64,000 nt of DNA, from positions 172,283 to 236,282 of the forward strand of contig NZ_CP120362.1 in NCBI RefSeq assembly GCF_029457495.1, given 5' to 3'. The translations under genes were made by a program, and so were the position numbers. The notes beneath the pieces are model-generated. The model searched no databases. It worked only from the letters and a program-made list of their open reading frames with translations, and was not told where the DNA came from. Below, in pieces: positions 44,640-52,952 of the stretch. Position 1 is the first letter of the stretch. The number at the start of each line of letters is the position of its first letter. Source of the DNA: Chelativorans sp. AA-79. GTDB taxonomy: Bacteria > Pseudomonadota > Alphaproteobacteria > Rhizobiales > Rhizobiaceae.

Positions 44640-44899
44640 CCATCTATCTCGTCGCGGTGCACATTCTCATCGATACCACCGGCGCCGATCCTCGTTCGGC
44701 CGTCTCCGCAATCCTGGAGAGGCAGCTCGACGGACCCCCTGCATCCATTCTTCCGGCGGGCGCGATTGTCGACTGGGCCGTCGCCGGCGAGGATCTCGCT
44801 GCATCCATGACGCCTGCCGTTATTCCGCCGGGCTACACCGCGGGGTCGACACCGTTTCCGGATTGGCATCGGCTAAGAGCGGGAAGGACGCCACGATGA
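44636..44899 (+). CDS. Conserved hypothetical protein, 87 residues
   Basis: A small protein beginning MTIYLVAVHILIDTTGADPR, which overlaps the previous gene by four bases (ATGA) and the next gene by four bases. This strict coupling supports it as a real gene. No known domain. It might fold with its neighbours, but this is a guess. Confidence 0.6.
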   Translation: MTIYLVAVHILIDTTGADPRSAVSAILERQLDGPPASILPAGAIVDWAVAGEDLAASMTPAVIPPGYTAGSTPFPDWHRLRAGRTPR

Positions 44900-45249
44900 T
44901 GCGGGTTACCCGCTTGTCACTGCTTTCCCGAATGGAAGCATCCTGCCGGGAAACGCGCGCGCATCTCGACAGGATCGAGCGCCAGATCGCGGCCCGTGCC
45001 GAAAGGATGACGGTAACCGCCAAGGCGAAGGCGAGATTGCACCGGAGAGGTGGTTCGCGCTGGACACTGTCGGACGAAGCCCTATTCAGGGCGTATGTCG
45101 ATCAGCTCGGTTTTGAGCGGCGCGGCGAGATTGATGCCCTGTCTCGCAAACTCTTGCGTCAGGAACGGGCGATCGCCGTCGTCAGGGCAAAGAGCGGCAA
45201 CGACAATGAGGATCGGCTATCCTCGGCCGTACCCGGCCTGGCGGAGTGA
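44896..45249 (+). CDS. Conserved hypothetical protein, 117 residues
   Basis: A mostly helical basic protein (SRMEASCRETRAHLDRIERQ, RGEIDALSRKLLRQERAIAV) with no motif that I recognise. The ATG at 44896 follows GGGAAGGA and overlaps the stop of the previous gene; an upstream in-frame start at 44863 would overlap it more. Possible DNA-binding role given its charge. Confidence 0.6.
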   Translation: MMRVTRLSLLSRMEASCRETRAHLDRIERQIAARAERMTVTAKAKARLHRRGGSRWTLSDEALFRAYVDQLGFERRGEIDALSRKLLRQERAIAVVRAKSGNDNEDRLSSAVPGLAE

Positions 45250-45605
45250 CTGGATGCGCGGCCCCGGGCGTCATCGTCATTTCCTTCATGACACGGCCGG
45301 GGGGACGCAAACTCCATGCCGGCCCTCCCTTCGGTTCTGGCTTCGGTCCTAAACCGGTGGCCGGAGGCTTCAAGGCCGCTGGCGCGCCGCGGAGCGGCCG
45401 TGAGCACCAGCCTCGGCAAACCAGCCCCGCGGGTCGGCGCAAGGGCAATAGGCCCTGCTTGCCCGCAAGGCTGGTCCGCTCGGCTTTGGTCCGCACGGAC
45501 CCTGAAGCCTCCTCCTTCCGCCGGTTTTTCTGGACCGCGCCCGAAGGGAGGGCCGGCAGGGGTCGGCTCGAGCCTTCGGCCAGACCGTGAAGGAAAGGAT
45601 CTCAC
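45250..45605. other. GC-rich gene-free leader
   Basis: A 356-base stretch without a convincing gene on either strand. Frames are open on several strands because of high GC content, but none has a start site or domain. It resembles the other long GC-rich leaders in this element, for example before the Toprim, ParB-like and ArdC genes. Confidence 0.4.
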
Positions 45606-46193
45606 ATGACCAGAACCGCTCGTTCCAGCCGTCAATCCAGCAAGGTCGTCCAGCTCCGAAAGGGCGCCTCCCTCGAAATGGTCCGCCTCGCCTGTCCCGA
45701 CAGCGCCCAGGCATCGCTCATTTCCGAAAGCTTCGGCCTCCCAGTCATCGACAGCGACGGCATCCGCGATCTCCATCGCAAGATCATCATCGACACAGCC
45801 GAGTCCTTGAACGAAGGCCTCGGCGAACGGGCCATGCAGATCCATCTTCAGCGGATCGTCGGCTCCTATGTCGGCTCAGCCCACGGCGCCGGTCAGTTCT
45901 ATTCCCGGTCGGTTTCGGAAGCCCGCGATGCCACGGCCAGAAGCGCCAACGACGCCCGCGACGCGGACCTCGATGGTCCAGTCGGTTTCGACAGCGCCGC
46001 CCAGCGCAAGCGCGAATTCGCCGCCGATATGGGCATTCAGGCCCACGCGCTCCGCTGCGCCGCCGAGGGCGTCGTGGCCGCCTACGAAGAGGTCGTCGGC
46101 GAAGCCTGGAAGCCCTTCGAGCGCCATGTCGAGAATCCCGGCCAGACCGTCGATCGCAAGGCGGCCGAAATGCAGATGTCCGCTCTTGGCTGA
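45606..46193 (+). CDS. Conserved hypothetical protein, 195 residues
   Basis: A soluble, Ala-rich, mostly helical protein (TAESLNEGLGERAMQIHLQR, AQRKREFAADMGIQAHALRC). No family recognised beyond its presence in a mobile-element core. AAGGAAAGGATCTCAC precedes the ATG, a good ribosome site. It is probably transcribed separately from the next toxin-antitoxin pair, which has its own operator. Confidence 0.6.
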   Translation: MTRTARSSRQSSKVVQLRKGASLEMVRLACPDSAQASLISESFGLPVIDSDGIRDLHRKIIIDTAESLNEGLGERAMQIHLQRIVGSYVGSAHGAGQFYSRSVSEARDATARSANDARDADLDGPVGFDSAAQRKREFAADMGIQAHALRCAAEGVVAAYEEVVGEAWKPFERHVENPGQTVDRKAAEMQMSALG

Positions 46194-46258
46194 GCGGCTC
46201 GGGCGGAGCTCCGGCTCCGCCCGTTGTTTCGTCTCCGACAACTCGGATTGACAGAATG

Positions 46259-46280
46259 ACGTAAAATACCTATTTTACGT
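46259..46280. promoter_or_regulatory. Perfect inverted-repeat operator of the toxin-antitoxin pair
   Basis: Ten-base arms ACGTAAAATA and TATTTTACGT flank a central CC, 19 bases upstream of the antitoxin start. AT-rich dyads at this place are the usual autorepression sites of Phd/YefM-type antitoxins. A TAAAAT -10-like element lies within it. Confidence 0.72.
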
Positions 46281-46299
46281 GAAACACCGGAGCCAAGAG

Positions 46300-46554
46300 A
46301 TGAAACAGTACACCTTCTCCGACATGAACCGCTCCTCGGGCGAAATCCTCGAGACGGCGATGATCGAGCCGGTCGTGCTCACCAAGCACGGCAAGGAAAA
46401 GCTCTATGTCCTCTCGGCCCGGGATTATCACCGAATGCGGGGCGAGCCGAGCCCGACAAAGGCCTATTCGCTGCATGATGCGCCGGACGATGTCCACGAG
46501 GAGCTCATGTCGGGGATAGACGCCATACTTGAACCTGCCAAGACCGATGTTTGA
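46300..46554 (+). CDS. Phd/YefM-type antitoxin
   Basis: An 84-residue protein. The N-terminal half (MKQYTFSDMNRSSGEILETA, EPVVLTKHGKEKLYVLSARD) is the DNA-binding Phd/YefM fold, and the acidic C-terminus (DAPDDVHEELMSGIDAIL) would mask the toxin. The ATG at 46300 has GGAG nine bases upstream; an in-frame GTG at 46279 lies within the operator and is unlikely. It overlaps the toxin gene by eight bases. Confidence 0.8.
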   Translation: MKQYTFSDMNRSSGEILETAMIEPVVLTKHGKEKLYVLSARDYHRMRGEPSPTKAYSLHDAPDDVHEELMSGIDAILEPAKTDV

Positions 46555-46942
46555 GCAGGGCGACGTCACAGAGTTCCACTATCTCTGGCACCGCGAAGCA
46601 CAAAAGGGCGAGGAATCCGGACGGAAGCCTCGCCCCGTCTGCATCGTCATCAAGATACCGGGCAATCCGGATGTCGTTTTTCTCTTTCCCTTAACGTCCA
46701 AGCCACCTCTTGCCGGCCAACTCGCCCTGAGCGTGCCCGAAACCGAATGCCGCCGCATAGGACTTGCCGCGCCGTGCTGGATCATCCTCGACGAGTACAA
46801 TCGCGTCGAAATGGACAAGGACTACGACTTTGTTTCAACCGAGCCCATCGGATCGGTAAGTGCTGCCTTTCTCCGCGAGATTGCCGCGACCATCAAACAG
46901 TCGGCCCGAACAGCCGCCATCAAGGCCGTGAAGCGCACATGA
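46547..46942 (+). CDS. PemK/MazF-like toxin
   Basis: A 131-residue protein. The order of segments fits the MazF/PemK fold: a GDVTEFHYLWHREAQKGEES start, RKPRPVCIVIKIP (first strands), VFLFPLTSKPP, and CWIILDEYNRVEMDKD. The family normally cleaves RNA at specific sites. Sequence divergence is high, so the fold call is moderate, but its place directly behind a Phd-type antitoxin with an eight-base overlap supports a toxin role. Confidence 0.6.
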   Translation: MFEQGDVTEFHYLWHREAQKGEESGRKPRPVCIVIKIPGNPDVVFLFPLTSKPPLAGQLALSVPETECRRIGLAAPCWIILDEYNRVEMDKDYDFVSTEPIGSVSAAFLREIAATIKQSARTAAIKAVKRT

Positions 46943-47079
46943 TCTTTTCAACCGCCACCGTGTCCGCAATCGGACAATTGGATGCCGTCGAGTTTTGTGT
47001 AGAAATCAGTCACGCGGTAGTGGTATCCGAAGTTGCGTAGTCGGGTCGGCGAAAGAAGTTGCGCGCCGGCACAATTTTG

Positions 47080-47793
47080 TTACTCAATCTTCAACCGCTG
47101 TTGCTTCCAATGCGTCTCATGCGATCGGGTGGCGCGCGCGTGTCGCGCGATCCTGCTAACGAAGACCTCTGGCGACTGCATGTATGGCTCCAACTTGTGC
47201 TCACGCATGAGCACAACAAAGAGCGCACACGACTTTGCTTGGCAGTTCACAGATTTTGCAGGGTTAAACTCGATATCGGTGAAGCCGGCATACTCTACGT
47301 CTGAGGTGATGCGCTTCATCAGCCATTCGCGATGAGGAAATACCGCTTGCAGATAGAGCCAATCGTAGAACACGGTCGTCGGGTTCAATGGAAAGTTGAT
47401 GCTCTCGAAGCCAAATCCAACGAGTGGCCCAGACTCCCTTAATCGAGCATCGCGTTTGGCCTCCCTCGGTTCCACGCGATACAGGTCAATGAACGGTCCA
47501 CCATTTTCGAAGATCTTGCTGCCTTGGAATGCATTCTCTAGCGGGATGCTGTCATCTTCGAAAGGCACTCGCAGATGAAATGCGCTCAGGTGGCGACCTG
47601 CCTTTACATCCGATTTGCTGGAAATCTCTAGAAGGGGAGCGTACCCGGCTCGTTCTGCCGCGCTGTGCAGAGCTCGGATGTTCTTCTGTTTTTGCACGTC
47701 AGCGAAGCCGCCCGCCCAAGGAATCTCAAAGTCCACCCGCTTGACGTATCCGTCCTGCTCACTCGTCGGGACAAAGATTGGTCGTTCCGCCAT
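47080..47793 (-). CDS. NADAR-type antitoxin partner of DarT
   Basis: A 237-residue protein beginning MAERPIFVPT, with GFADVQKQKNIRALHSAAER and LEISSKSDVKAGRHLSAFHL, a pattern I know from DarT-associated NADAR-fold proteins, which remove ADP-ribose from nucleic acid. It follows darT on the same strand after one base. Unlike DarG, it has no macrodomain. Lower GC than the element core. If right, it neutralises the toxin by reversing its modification. Confidence 0.62.
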   Translation of the reverse strand: MAERPIFVPTSEQDGYVKRVDFEIPWAGGFADVQKQKNIRALHSAAERAGYAPLLEISSKSDVKAGRHLSAFHLRVPFEDDSIPLENAFQGSKIFENGGPFIDLYRVEPREAKRDARLRESGPLVGFGFESINFPLNPTTVFYDWLYLQAVFPHREWLMKRITSDVEYAGFTDIEFNPAKSVNCQAKSCALFVVLMREHKLEPYMQSPEVFVSRIARHARATRSHETHWKQQRLKIE

Positions 47794-47794
47794 G

Positions 47795-48304
47795 CTAGAC
47801 GTTCCTTATCAACGCGAGCGGGATAGCATGGGGGACTAGCACTTCGCACTTCTCGGCCTGCTGGAGGCGCGCCAAAATAGCAGGGTCGTTCCAATCGGTT
47901 CGCGTATAGAGAACCTCGAAGTCGATCATTGGTTCAGCGTTGGCTATGGGAATAGGAACGACACCTGCCTTGTTGGCGACATCACTTGTGAACCTTACGC
48001 CCGGCCACTGCAAAACCGAAGCATGGATTTGGAGGAAGATCGTGTCTGCGATCCGACCGTCCTGGCGAGCGACATGCTCCATCGGGTGATTGTTGCGAAA
48101 ACAGAGGTGAACGTCACCGTCCACACCCTTCATCGCATCGGCGTCATGGCTCCAATCGTTCCCGCCTGGCGCAGCGATAGCGGCGCCTTGCTGAGCCAGC
48201 ATCGAGTATGGATACAGTCCGCCAAGCTGACGGATGGAGTCGAGATTCCGTCTATCAGTAAAATGATGCAGAAGTGGTATTTGCCCAAGTGTCGTGATGG
48301 CCAT
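47795..48304 (-). CDS. darT: DarT-type DNA ADP-ribosyltransferase toxin
   Basis: A 169-residue protein. The start has the NAD-binding signature LLHHFTDRRNLDSIRQLGGL, then DADAMKGVDGDVHLCFRNNH, and near the end CEVLVPHAIP with the likely catalytic Glu154, as in DarT (DUF4433). DarT proteins attach ADP-ribose to DNA bases and can serve as toxins or phage defence. GGGAGG lies six bases before the ATG. The protein is shorter than E. coli DarT, as in the DarT1 branch, and the antitoxin lies immediately downstream. Confidence 0.78.
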   Translation of the reverse strand: MAITTLGQIPLLHHFTDRRNLDSIRQLGGLYPYSMLAQQGAAIAAPGGNDWSHDADAMKGVDGDVHLCFRNNHPMEHVARQDGRIADTIFLQIHASVLQWPGVRFTSDVANKAGVVPIPIANAEPMIDFEVLYTRTDWNDPAILARLQQAEKCEVLVPHAIPLALIRNV

Positions 48305-48520
48305 GCCTACCTCCCGCCAACGGTCAGTAGATGTTACGGGATTCTTGGGTTAGTGGCCATGCGTGCACAAGAAGGGCACAATGAGTTGCTTGTGACATCA
48401 TCGCCTTAATGTCCTTGAGAAATGGCCAAGTCTCAGGGATGCGGAACATTGTGTAGCGTAGCAGGGCGGTGACGAAGATCGTGCACTTCCGACTGCACGA
48501 AAAACGTACAACCTTGAACG

Positions 48521-48650
48521 GTCCAACCCCGCTCGTTAGGGATGGCATCTCTGGTGCGGCCGCGGAACTTCCACGATCAACCAATAGACGGTCCGCTAGC
48601 ACAGCTGCTGCGGCCGTTGGGCCGACACCAGCACCGTGATCGCCTCCGCT
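48521..48650. repeat. Direct repeat copy A (about 130 bases)
   Basis: This copy resembles 49485-49611 over its whole length, with shared blocks such as CTGGTGCGGCCGCGGAACTT, CACGATCAACC and GGTCCGCTAGCA. It lies in a 421-base stretch (48305-48725) that holds no gene. Together with copy B it brackets the secreted SH3-like gene. Confidence 0.8.
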
Positions 48651-48725
48651 TCTCGGGCCGGTGGAAATGGCGATTGGGAACCCCGGCGAGCTCTATGCCC
48701 GCAACCGCGCTGCCGACGCGGAAAC

Positions 48726-49322
48726 TCATCGAAACACACGGCCGCTGCCGACATTAAGATAGATCCGGTCGGAGCCGCCTCCGCAGTAGCTGAAATAGAT
48801 GCCAGCGCCCTTGTTCGACGACTTCATCCAGCCGCCCCATTCCTCGAAATCCGATGCCCGGCACGTTCCGGAGGCGATGAGTTCGTCCGTGGCCTTCACG
48901 AAGGCCTCTCGGTGCAGCCGGAAGTCATCGCTCTGGCCGATGAGCGCCGCTGTCCCGGTCGCCCCCTCGGACGGATCTGCGGGGCGTTGTGCCGTCAGCA
49001 GGTCGGAGAGCACCCATTCGGCAAACTGCCCGCCTTCGAACCCATTAGTTGGCGAGCAGTCGGCTTTCCCCGATTCCACATAGGCCGACCGCCCTCCCGA
49101 ACAGGCGGCGTCGTAGTATTGAGACACCCGGGACCAGCCGTTCCGGGTCTCGAAGACCGTCGCCGACTCCCGATAGAAGAGCATGCCGACGCTGCCGCAT
49201 TCAGTCGACGGGCAAGTGCGTCGGTGGGCCGAGTCGACGGACGTCCACATCTGCGTCTGCGCCACCGCCGGAACAGAAATCGCGACTGCGGCTATGGCCG
49301 ATAGCAGTAGAATCTTCCTCAT
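48726..49322 (-). CDS. Secreted SH3-like domain protein
   Basis: A 198-residue protein with a signal peptide (MRKILLLSAIAAVAISVPAV, cleavage after AQ) and a bacterial SH3-like region (TCPSTECGSVGMLFYRESAT, VFETRNGWSRVSQYY), then several Cys that may form disulfides. The C-terminal half has GGWMKSSNKGAGIYFSYCGG. It probably acts in the periplasm or envelope; the ligand is unknown. It starts at ATG 49322 with a GGGGGAA box; the frame could start six codons earlier. It is framed by direct repeats, so it may be a recently inserted cassette. Confidence 0.72.
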   Translation of the reverse strand: MRKILLLSAIAAVAISVPAVAQTQMWTSVDSAHRRTCPSTECGSVGMLFYRESATVFETRNGWSRVSQYYDAACSGGRSAYVESGKADCSPTNGFEGGQFAEWVLSDLLTAQRPADPSEGATGTAALIGQSDDFRLHREAFVKATDELIASGTCRASDFEEWGGWMKSSNKGAGIYFSYCGGGSDRIYLNVGSGRVFR

Positions 49323-49484
49323 CGGTGTTCCCCCGGTCAATCAAGGAAAGCTATCCCGCGTTGCCAAGTCCGGCAACCGTCATAGTCTCCAACCGTCGGT
49401 CTGTCCTTCGCCGGGTCCGTAGGCACACTGTCGCCTGTCTGCCGCAAGCACGAATACGCTCAACTCGGACTCGTTCCCAGGACA

Positions 49485-49611
49485 GTCCAATCCCGCTCTT
49501 CAGGGATGGCATTCCTGGTGCGGCCGCGGAACTTTCACGATCAACCCGTAAAGGGTCCGCTAGCAAAGCTGCGGCCGTTTGGCTGACGCCTGCACGGTGA
49601 TCGCGCCCGCT
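49485..49611. repeat. Direct repeat copy B (about 127 bases)
   Basis: The second copy of the repeat at 48521-48650, about 83 percent identical by eye. It lies directly upstream of the small gene at 49674, in a 351-base region without other genes. The copy order suggests duplication or recombination around the inserted SH3-like gene. Confidence 0.8.
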
Positions 49612-49673
49612 TGCCGCACACTGACGGAGCCATCAGAGCGGGAATTGGCCCGCTCCAACGATGGAGCCCTCGG

Positions 49674-49859
49674 ATGTCAAACGATCTTTCCCTTGCCCAG
49701 AAACACGCCTGGAGACTCGCCCGCACCCTGATGACCCCGGTGGTCCTCTTCCAGTCCGACGACGCATACGGGGTGCTGCCCGCCGATGAAGTCGAGGAGT
49801 CTGAGGTCAACATACTCTTCGAATACGATCCCTACACCGGTGGACACGCGGTCCATTGA
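49674..49859 (+). CDS. Conserved hypothetical protein, 61 residues
   Basis: A small protein starting MSNDLSLAQKHAWRLARTLM, acidic toward its end (ADEVEESEVNILFEYDPYTG). No known motif. The ATG at 49674 comes 63 bases after repeat copy B. Such small proteins often precede ArdC in rhizobial elements, but the function is unknown. Confidence 0.55.
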   Translation: MSNDLSLAQKHAWRLARTLMTPVVLFQSDDAYGVLPADEVEESEVNILFEYDPYTGGHAVH

Positions 49860-50098
49860 ACCGCCCTTCAACTCACTGTCCGCAACGGCGGCGCCTGGCG
49901 CCGCCGCCCCTTTTTGTTTGGACCGCCCGCGGCCCGTCTCGGTCGGTGGCCTTGGCGGTGCCGGCCGCGCCAGCAACGGCTTGCGCCGTCCTCCCCTTCG
50001 GTCCGGCCCTGCGGGTGCAGGCGCGCCCTGAAGCTCCGCCTGAACCGGCCCCGTGACGGGGGCCGCGATCGGCGCGGCCTCCAGATACGGAGGTTGAA

Positions 50099-51031
50099 AT
50101 GAGCAGGAAAGAAAAGGGCGCGAAGTCCGATATCTACGCGCGCATCACGGAAAAGATCGTTGCCGATCTGGAGAAGGGCGTGCGGCCATGGGTGAAACCC
50201 TGGAGCGCAGGCCATGCCGACGGCCGGATCACCCGGCCGCTGCGCCATACCGGTGAACCATACACCGGCATCAACGTCCTGTTGCTGTGGTCGGAGAGCC
50301 TGGCGCGCGGGTTCACCGCGCCGCTCTGGATGACCTATCGGCAGGCGGCTCAGATCGGCGCGCAAGTCCGCAAGGGCGAAACCGGCGCGACGGTGGTCTA
50401 TGCGAGCCGGTTCACGAAAACCGAGACGGACGCCCAGGGCGAGGAACTGGAGCGCGATATTCCGTTCCTCAAGACGTACACCGTCTTCAATTGCGATCAG
50501 ATCGACGGGCTTCCCGATCACTATTACCACCGGCCCGCGAAGGTCATCGATCCTGTCGAGCGGATCGAACATGCCGACCGGTTCTTCGCCAACACCGGGG
50601 CCGTGGTCCGGCATGGCGGCGCGCGAGCATTCTACGCGCCGGCAAGCGATCACATCCAGATGCCGCCCTTCGAGACGTTCCGGGACGCCGAATCCTACGT
50701 CGCCGTGCTCAGTCACGAAACGGTCCATTGGACCTCGAGGCCCGATCGGGTTGGCCGCGATCTGAGCCGCTACGCCAAGGACAAGACCGAGCGCGCGCGC
50801 GAAGAGCTCGTGGCCGAGGTCGGCTCGGCGCTGCTTTGCGCGGACCTCGGCATCGTTCCCGAACTCGAACCGCGGCCGGACCATGCGTCCTATGTTGCGA
50901 GCTGGTTGCGCGTCCTTTCCGACGACCGAAGGGCAATCTTTCAGGCCGCCGCCCATGCGCAACGGGCCGTGACCTACCTGCACGGTCTGCAGCCCTCCGC
51001 CACCGGCACGGGAAAGTTGGAGGCGGCCTGA
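50099..51031 (+). CDS. ardC: ArdC-like antirestriction protein
   Basis: A 310-residue protein. Residues 10-130 form the ArdC single-strand DNA-binding domain (RITEKIVADLEKGVRPWVKP, YTGINVLLLWSESLARGFTA). Residues 150-280 are a zincin-like metallopeptidase domain with H206-E-T-V-H210. ArdC proteins protect single-stranded entering DNA from restriction during conjugation. GGAGG precedes the ATG, and the stop shares its last base with the next start (TGATG), so it is coupled to the PP-loop gene. Confidence 0.88.
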   Translation: MSRKEKGAKSDIYARITEKIVADLEKGVRPWVKPWSAGHADGRITRPLRHTGEPYTGINVLLLWSESLARGFTAPLWMTYRQAAQIGAQVRKGETGATVVYASRFTKTETDAQGEELERDIPFLKTYTVFNCDQIDGLPDHYYHRPAKVIDPVERIEHADRFFANTGAVVRHGGARAFYAPASDHIQMPPFETFRDAESYVAVLSHETVHWTSRPDRVGRDLSRYAKDKTERAREELVAEVGSALLCADLGIVPELEPRPDHASYVASWLRVLSDDRRAIFQAAAHAQRAVTYLHGLQPSATGTGKLEAA

Positions 51032-51972
51032 TGCTTTCCTTTTCGAATGCTGCTGCAGAGGGCATCGAGCCCTCCGCCATCCGGCTGCGCGTGCTATCGC
51101 TCGGCGCCGGCGTCCAATCGACCACCCTGGCGCTGATGGCCGCCCATGGCGAGATCGGCCCGATGCCCGATTGCGCCATATTCGCCGATACTGGCTGGGA
51201 GCCGAAGGCGGTCTATGAGCATCTCGACTGGCTGCGGTCGCCCAACGTTTTGCCGTTCCCCATCCACGTCGTTTCGGCGGGCAACATACGTGATCAGCTC
51301 ATGGGAGCCGCAAAGGGTAAACGCTGGGCGTCGATTCCGGCGTTCGCCAAAACGGTCACGCGGGCGGGCTCGACCGCGCCGGTGTTCGACGAGGATGCGG
51401 CCGGTGCGCTCGTCGAGGTCTCCACACGGCGCACAACACGCGACACGGTTTCCATCGGCATGATCCGGCGTCAATGCACCACGGATTTCAAGATCGTACC
51501 GATCCGCCGGAAGGTGAGGGAGCTTGCGGGGCTCGCCCGGAAGCGCTCGCCCGGCCATGCCGTTGTCGAGCAATGGATCGGAATCTCGTGCGATGAGATC
51601 ATGCGCGTGAAGCCGAGCCGCGAAACCTGGCAGGTCAACCGCTGGCCGTTGATCGAGATGCGCATGAGCCGTCAGGGCTGCCTCGCCTGGCTGCGCCGCC
51701 ACGATTACCCCGAACCGCCGAAATCGGCCTGCATCGGGTGTTCATTTCACGACAACGCACGCTGGCGCGCCATGCGCGATCATGATCCGGATGCCTGGTT
51801 CGATGCCGTCGAGGTCGATCGAGCCATCCGGACGGGTTTGCGTGGCATTCGGGGAGAGGTCTTTCTCCATCGGTCCGCCGTTCCTCTTGACGAAGCCGAT
51901 CTGTCGACGCTGTCCGACCACGGGCAACTCGACCTGTGGCCGAACGAGTGCGAGGGCATGTGCGGTGTCTAG
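51031..51972 (+). CDS. PP-loop adenine-nucleotide hydrolase (PAPS reductase/DndC-like)
   Basis: A 313-residue protein with a PP-loop near the start (VLSLGAGVQSTTLALMAAHG, residues 21-40), as in PAPS reductases and tRNA or DNA thiolation enzymes. Four Cys (C234-IG-C237 and C307-EGM-C311) near the end could bind an Fe-S cluster. Translational coupling to ardC is unusual for a sulfate-assimilation gene and suggests a role in nucleic-acid modification on the element. No dnd or dpd partners lie nearby. Family clear, function inferred. Confidence 0.75.
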   Translation: MLSFSNAAAEGIEPSAIRLRVLSLGAGVQSTTLALMAAHGEIGPMPDCAIFADTGWEPKAVYEHLDWLRSPNVLPFPIHVVSAGNIRDQLMGAAKGKRWASIPAFAKTVTRAGSTAPVFDEDAAGALVEVSTRRTTRDTVSIGMIRRQCTTDFKIVPIRRKVRELAGLARKRSPGHAVVEQWIGISCDEIMRVKPSRETWQVNRWPLIEMRMSRQGCLAWLRRHDYPEPPKSACIGCSFHDNARWRAMRDHDPDAWFDAVEVDRAIRTGLRGIRGEVFLHRSAVPLDEADLSTLSDHGQLDLWPNECEGMCGV

Positions 51973-52554
51973 GCAGCCTTCGATCCTTCCGATTGCCGTC
52001 CGGTCGCGAGATATCGTGGGCATCGGGCATCGGGCTTCCAGCGGATGCCAGAAGCGGACTCTATCGAAGCTGGCTGACCAGCGGAGGACGGTAAGGGCGA
52101 CGGTTAGTTCTTCGACCGACTGGGCACGGCACCGCTCGTCCTGCGCGCGAGAACCAGCGAATGGAGCCCGGTTGCAGGCGTGACAGTCTGCCGTCAAAGT
52201 CGCCGGCGTCGAGCGCGCGATTGATCCCGCCGACGGACGTTGCTGAAGCGCAATGGCTCCGGGCCCGGGCGCCATGTCGTGTTCCCCTCATCTCGATGAT
52301 TTGGAGCTCGCCCAGCGCGTCTCGATGGGGCATGTCTGACCGGGACCGGCTTCGCCTCGCCCGGCCTCTGCAACGCCCGTCCGGAACTTTCTTCCCCTGC
52401 GAACGTGAGTTCGCATTCCTCGCGCAAGAAAGTTCCTCCCGGCCGTCCTCCATTTCATTGCGGCCTTTCAGGTGCATGCCGGTCGTTCCCGATCTTTTCG
52501 ACAGCCATCGAGACCGCGATGGGCGCGGCTCGGAACTTCGAAAGGAACACGACA
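51973..52554. other. Gene-free stretch with a nested inverted repeat
   Basis: No convincing gene lies in this 582-base stretch. Its main feature is a nested dyad at 52383-52436: outer arms GGAACTTTCTT and AAGAAAGTTCC, inner arms TGCGAAC and GTTCGCA around GTGA. RNA from either strand would fold into a long hairpin. It lies about 120 bases before the DUF736 gene. Confidence 0.5.
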
Positions 52555-52872
52555 ATGGCTAACATCGGCACCTTCACCACCACCCGCAACGGTTTCACTG
52601 GCACGATCAAGACCCTCACGCTGAACGTCAAGGCCCGCTTCGAGCGCGTCGAAAGCCCTTCCGAGAACGGACCGCATTTCCGCATCTTCTCGGGCGCAGT
52701 CGAGCTGGGTGCGGCGTGGCAGAAACAGGCCAAGCAGACCGAACGCGACTACCTTTCGGTCAAGCTGGATGACCCGAGCTTTCCGGCTCCCATCTACGCC
52801 ACCCTGATCGAGGTGGAAGGCCAGGAAGGCGTGCAGCTCATCTGGTCCCGCCCCAACGGCAATCGGGACTGA
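52555..52872 (+). CDS. DUF736 family protein
   Basis: A 105-residue protein starting [20 protein letters not shown], with [16 protein letters not shown] and [20 protein letters not shown], the DUF736 pattern common on rhizobial plasmids and conjugative elements. The protein is probably a small beta-rich fold of unknown function. GAAAGGA precedes the ATG and a strong terminator follows the stop, so it is a single-gene unit. Confidence 0.87.
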   Translation: MANIGTFTTTRNGFTGTIKTLTLNVKARFERVESPSENGPHFRIFSGAVELGAAWQKQAKQTERDYLSVKLDDPSFPAPIYATLIEVEGQEGVQLIWSRPNGNRD

Positions 52873-52882
52873 CGAGATCCCC

Positions 52883-52914
52883 AACGGCCCCGCCGAAAAG
52901 GCGGGGCCGTTTTT
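52883..52914 (+). terminator. Rho-independent terminator after DUF736
   Basis: Arms AACGGCCCCGCC and GGCGGGGCCGTT pair perfectly around GAAAA and are followed by a run of T (52910-52914). It ends the DUF736 unit. Confidence 0.9.
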
Positions 52915-52952
52915 GGGTCAAACGGTCGCCAGATTAGACCCCAGTCTCCACC

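Noticed and set aside
46943..47079. Short stretch considered as tRNA or small RNA
   Set aside because: No cloverleaf, TTC-type loop or hairpin with T run could be recognised.
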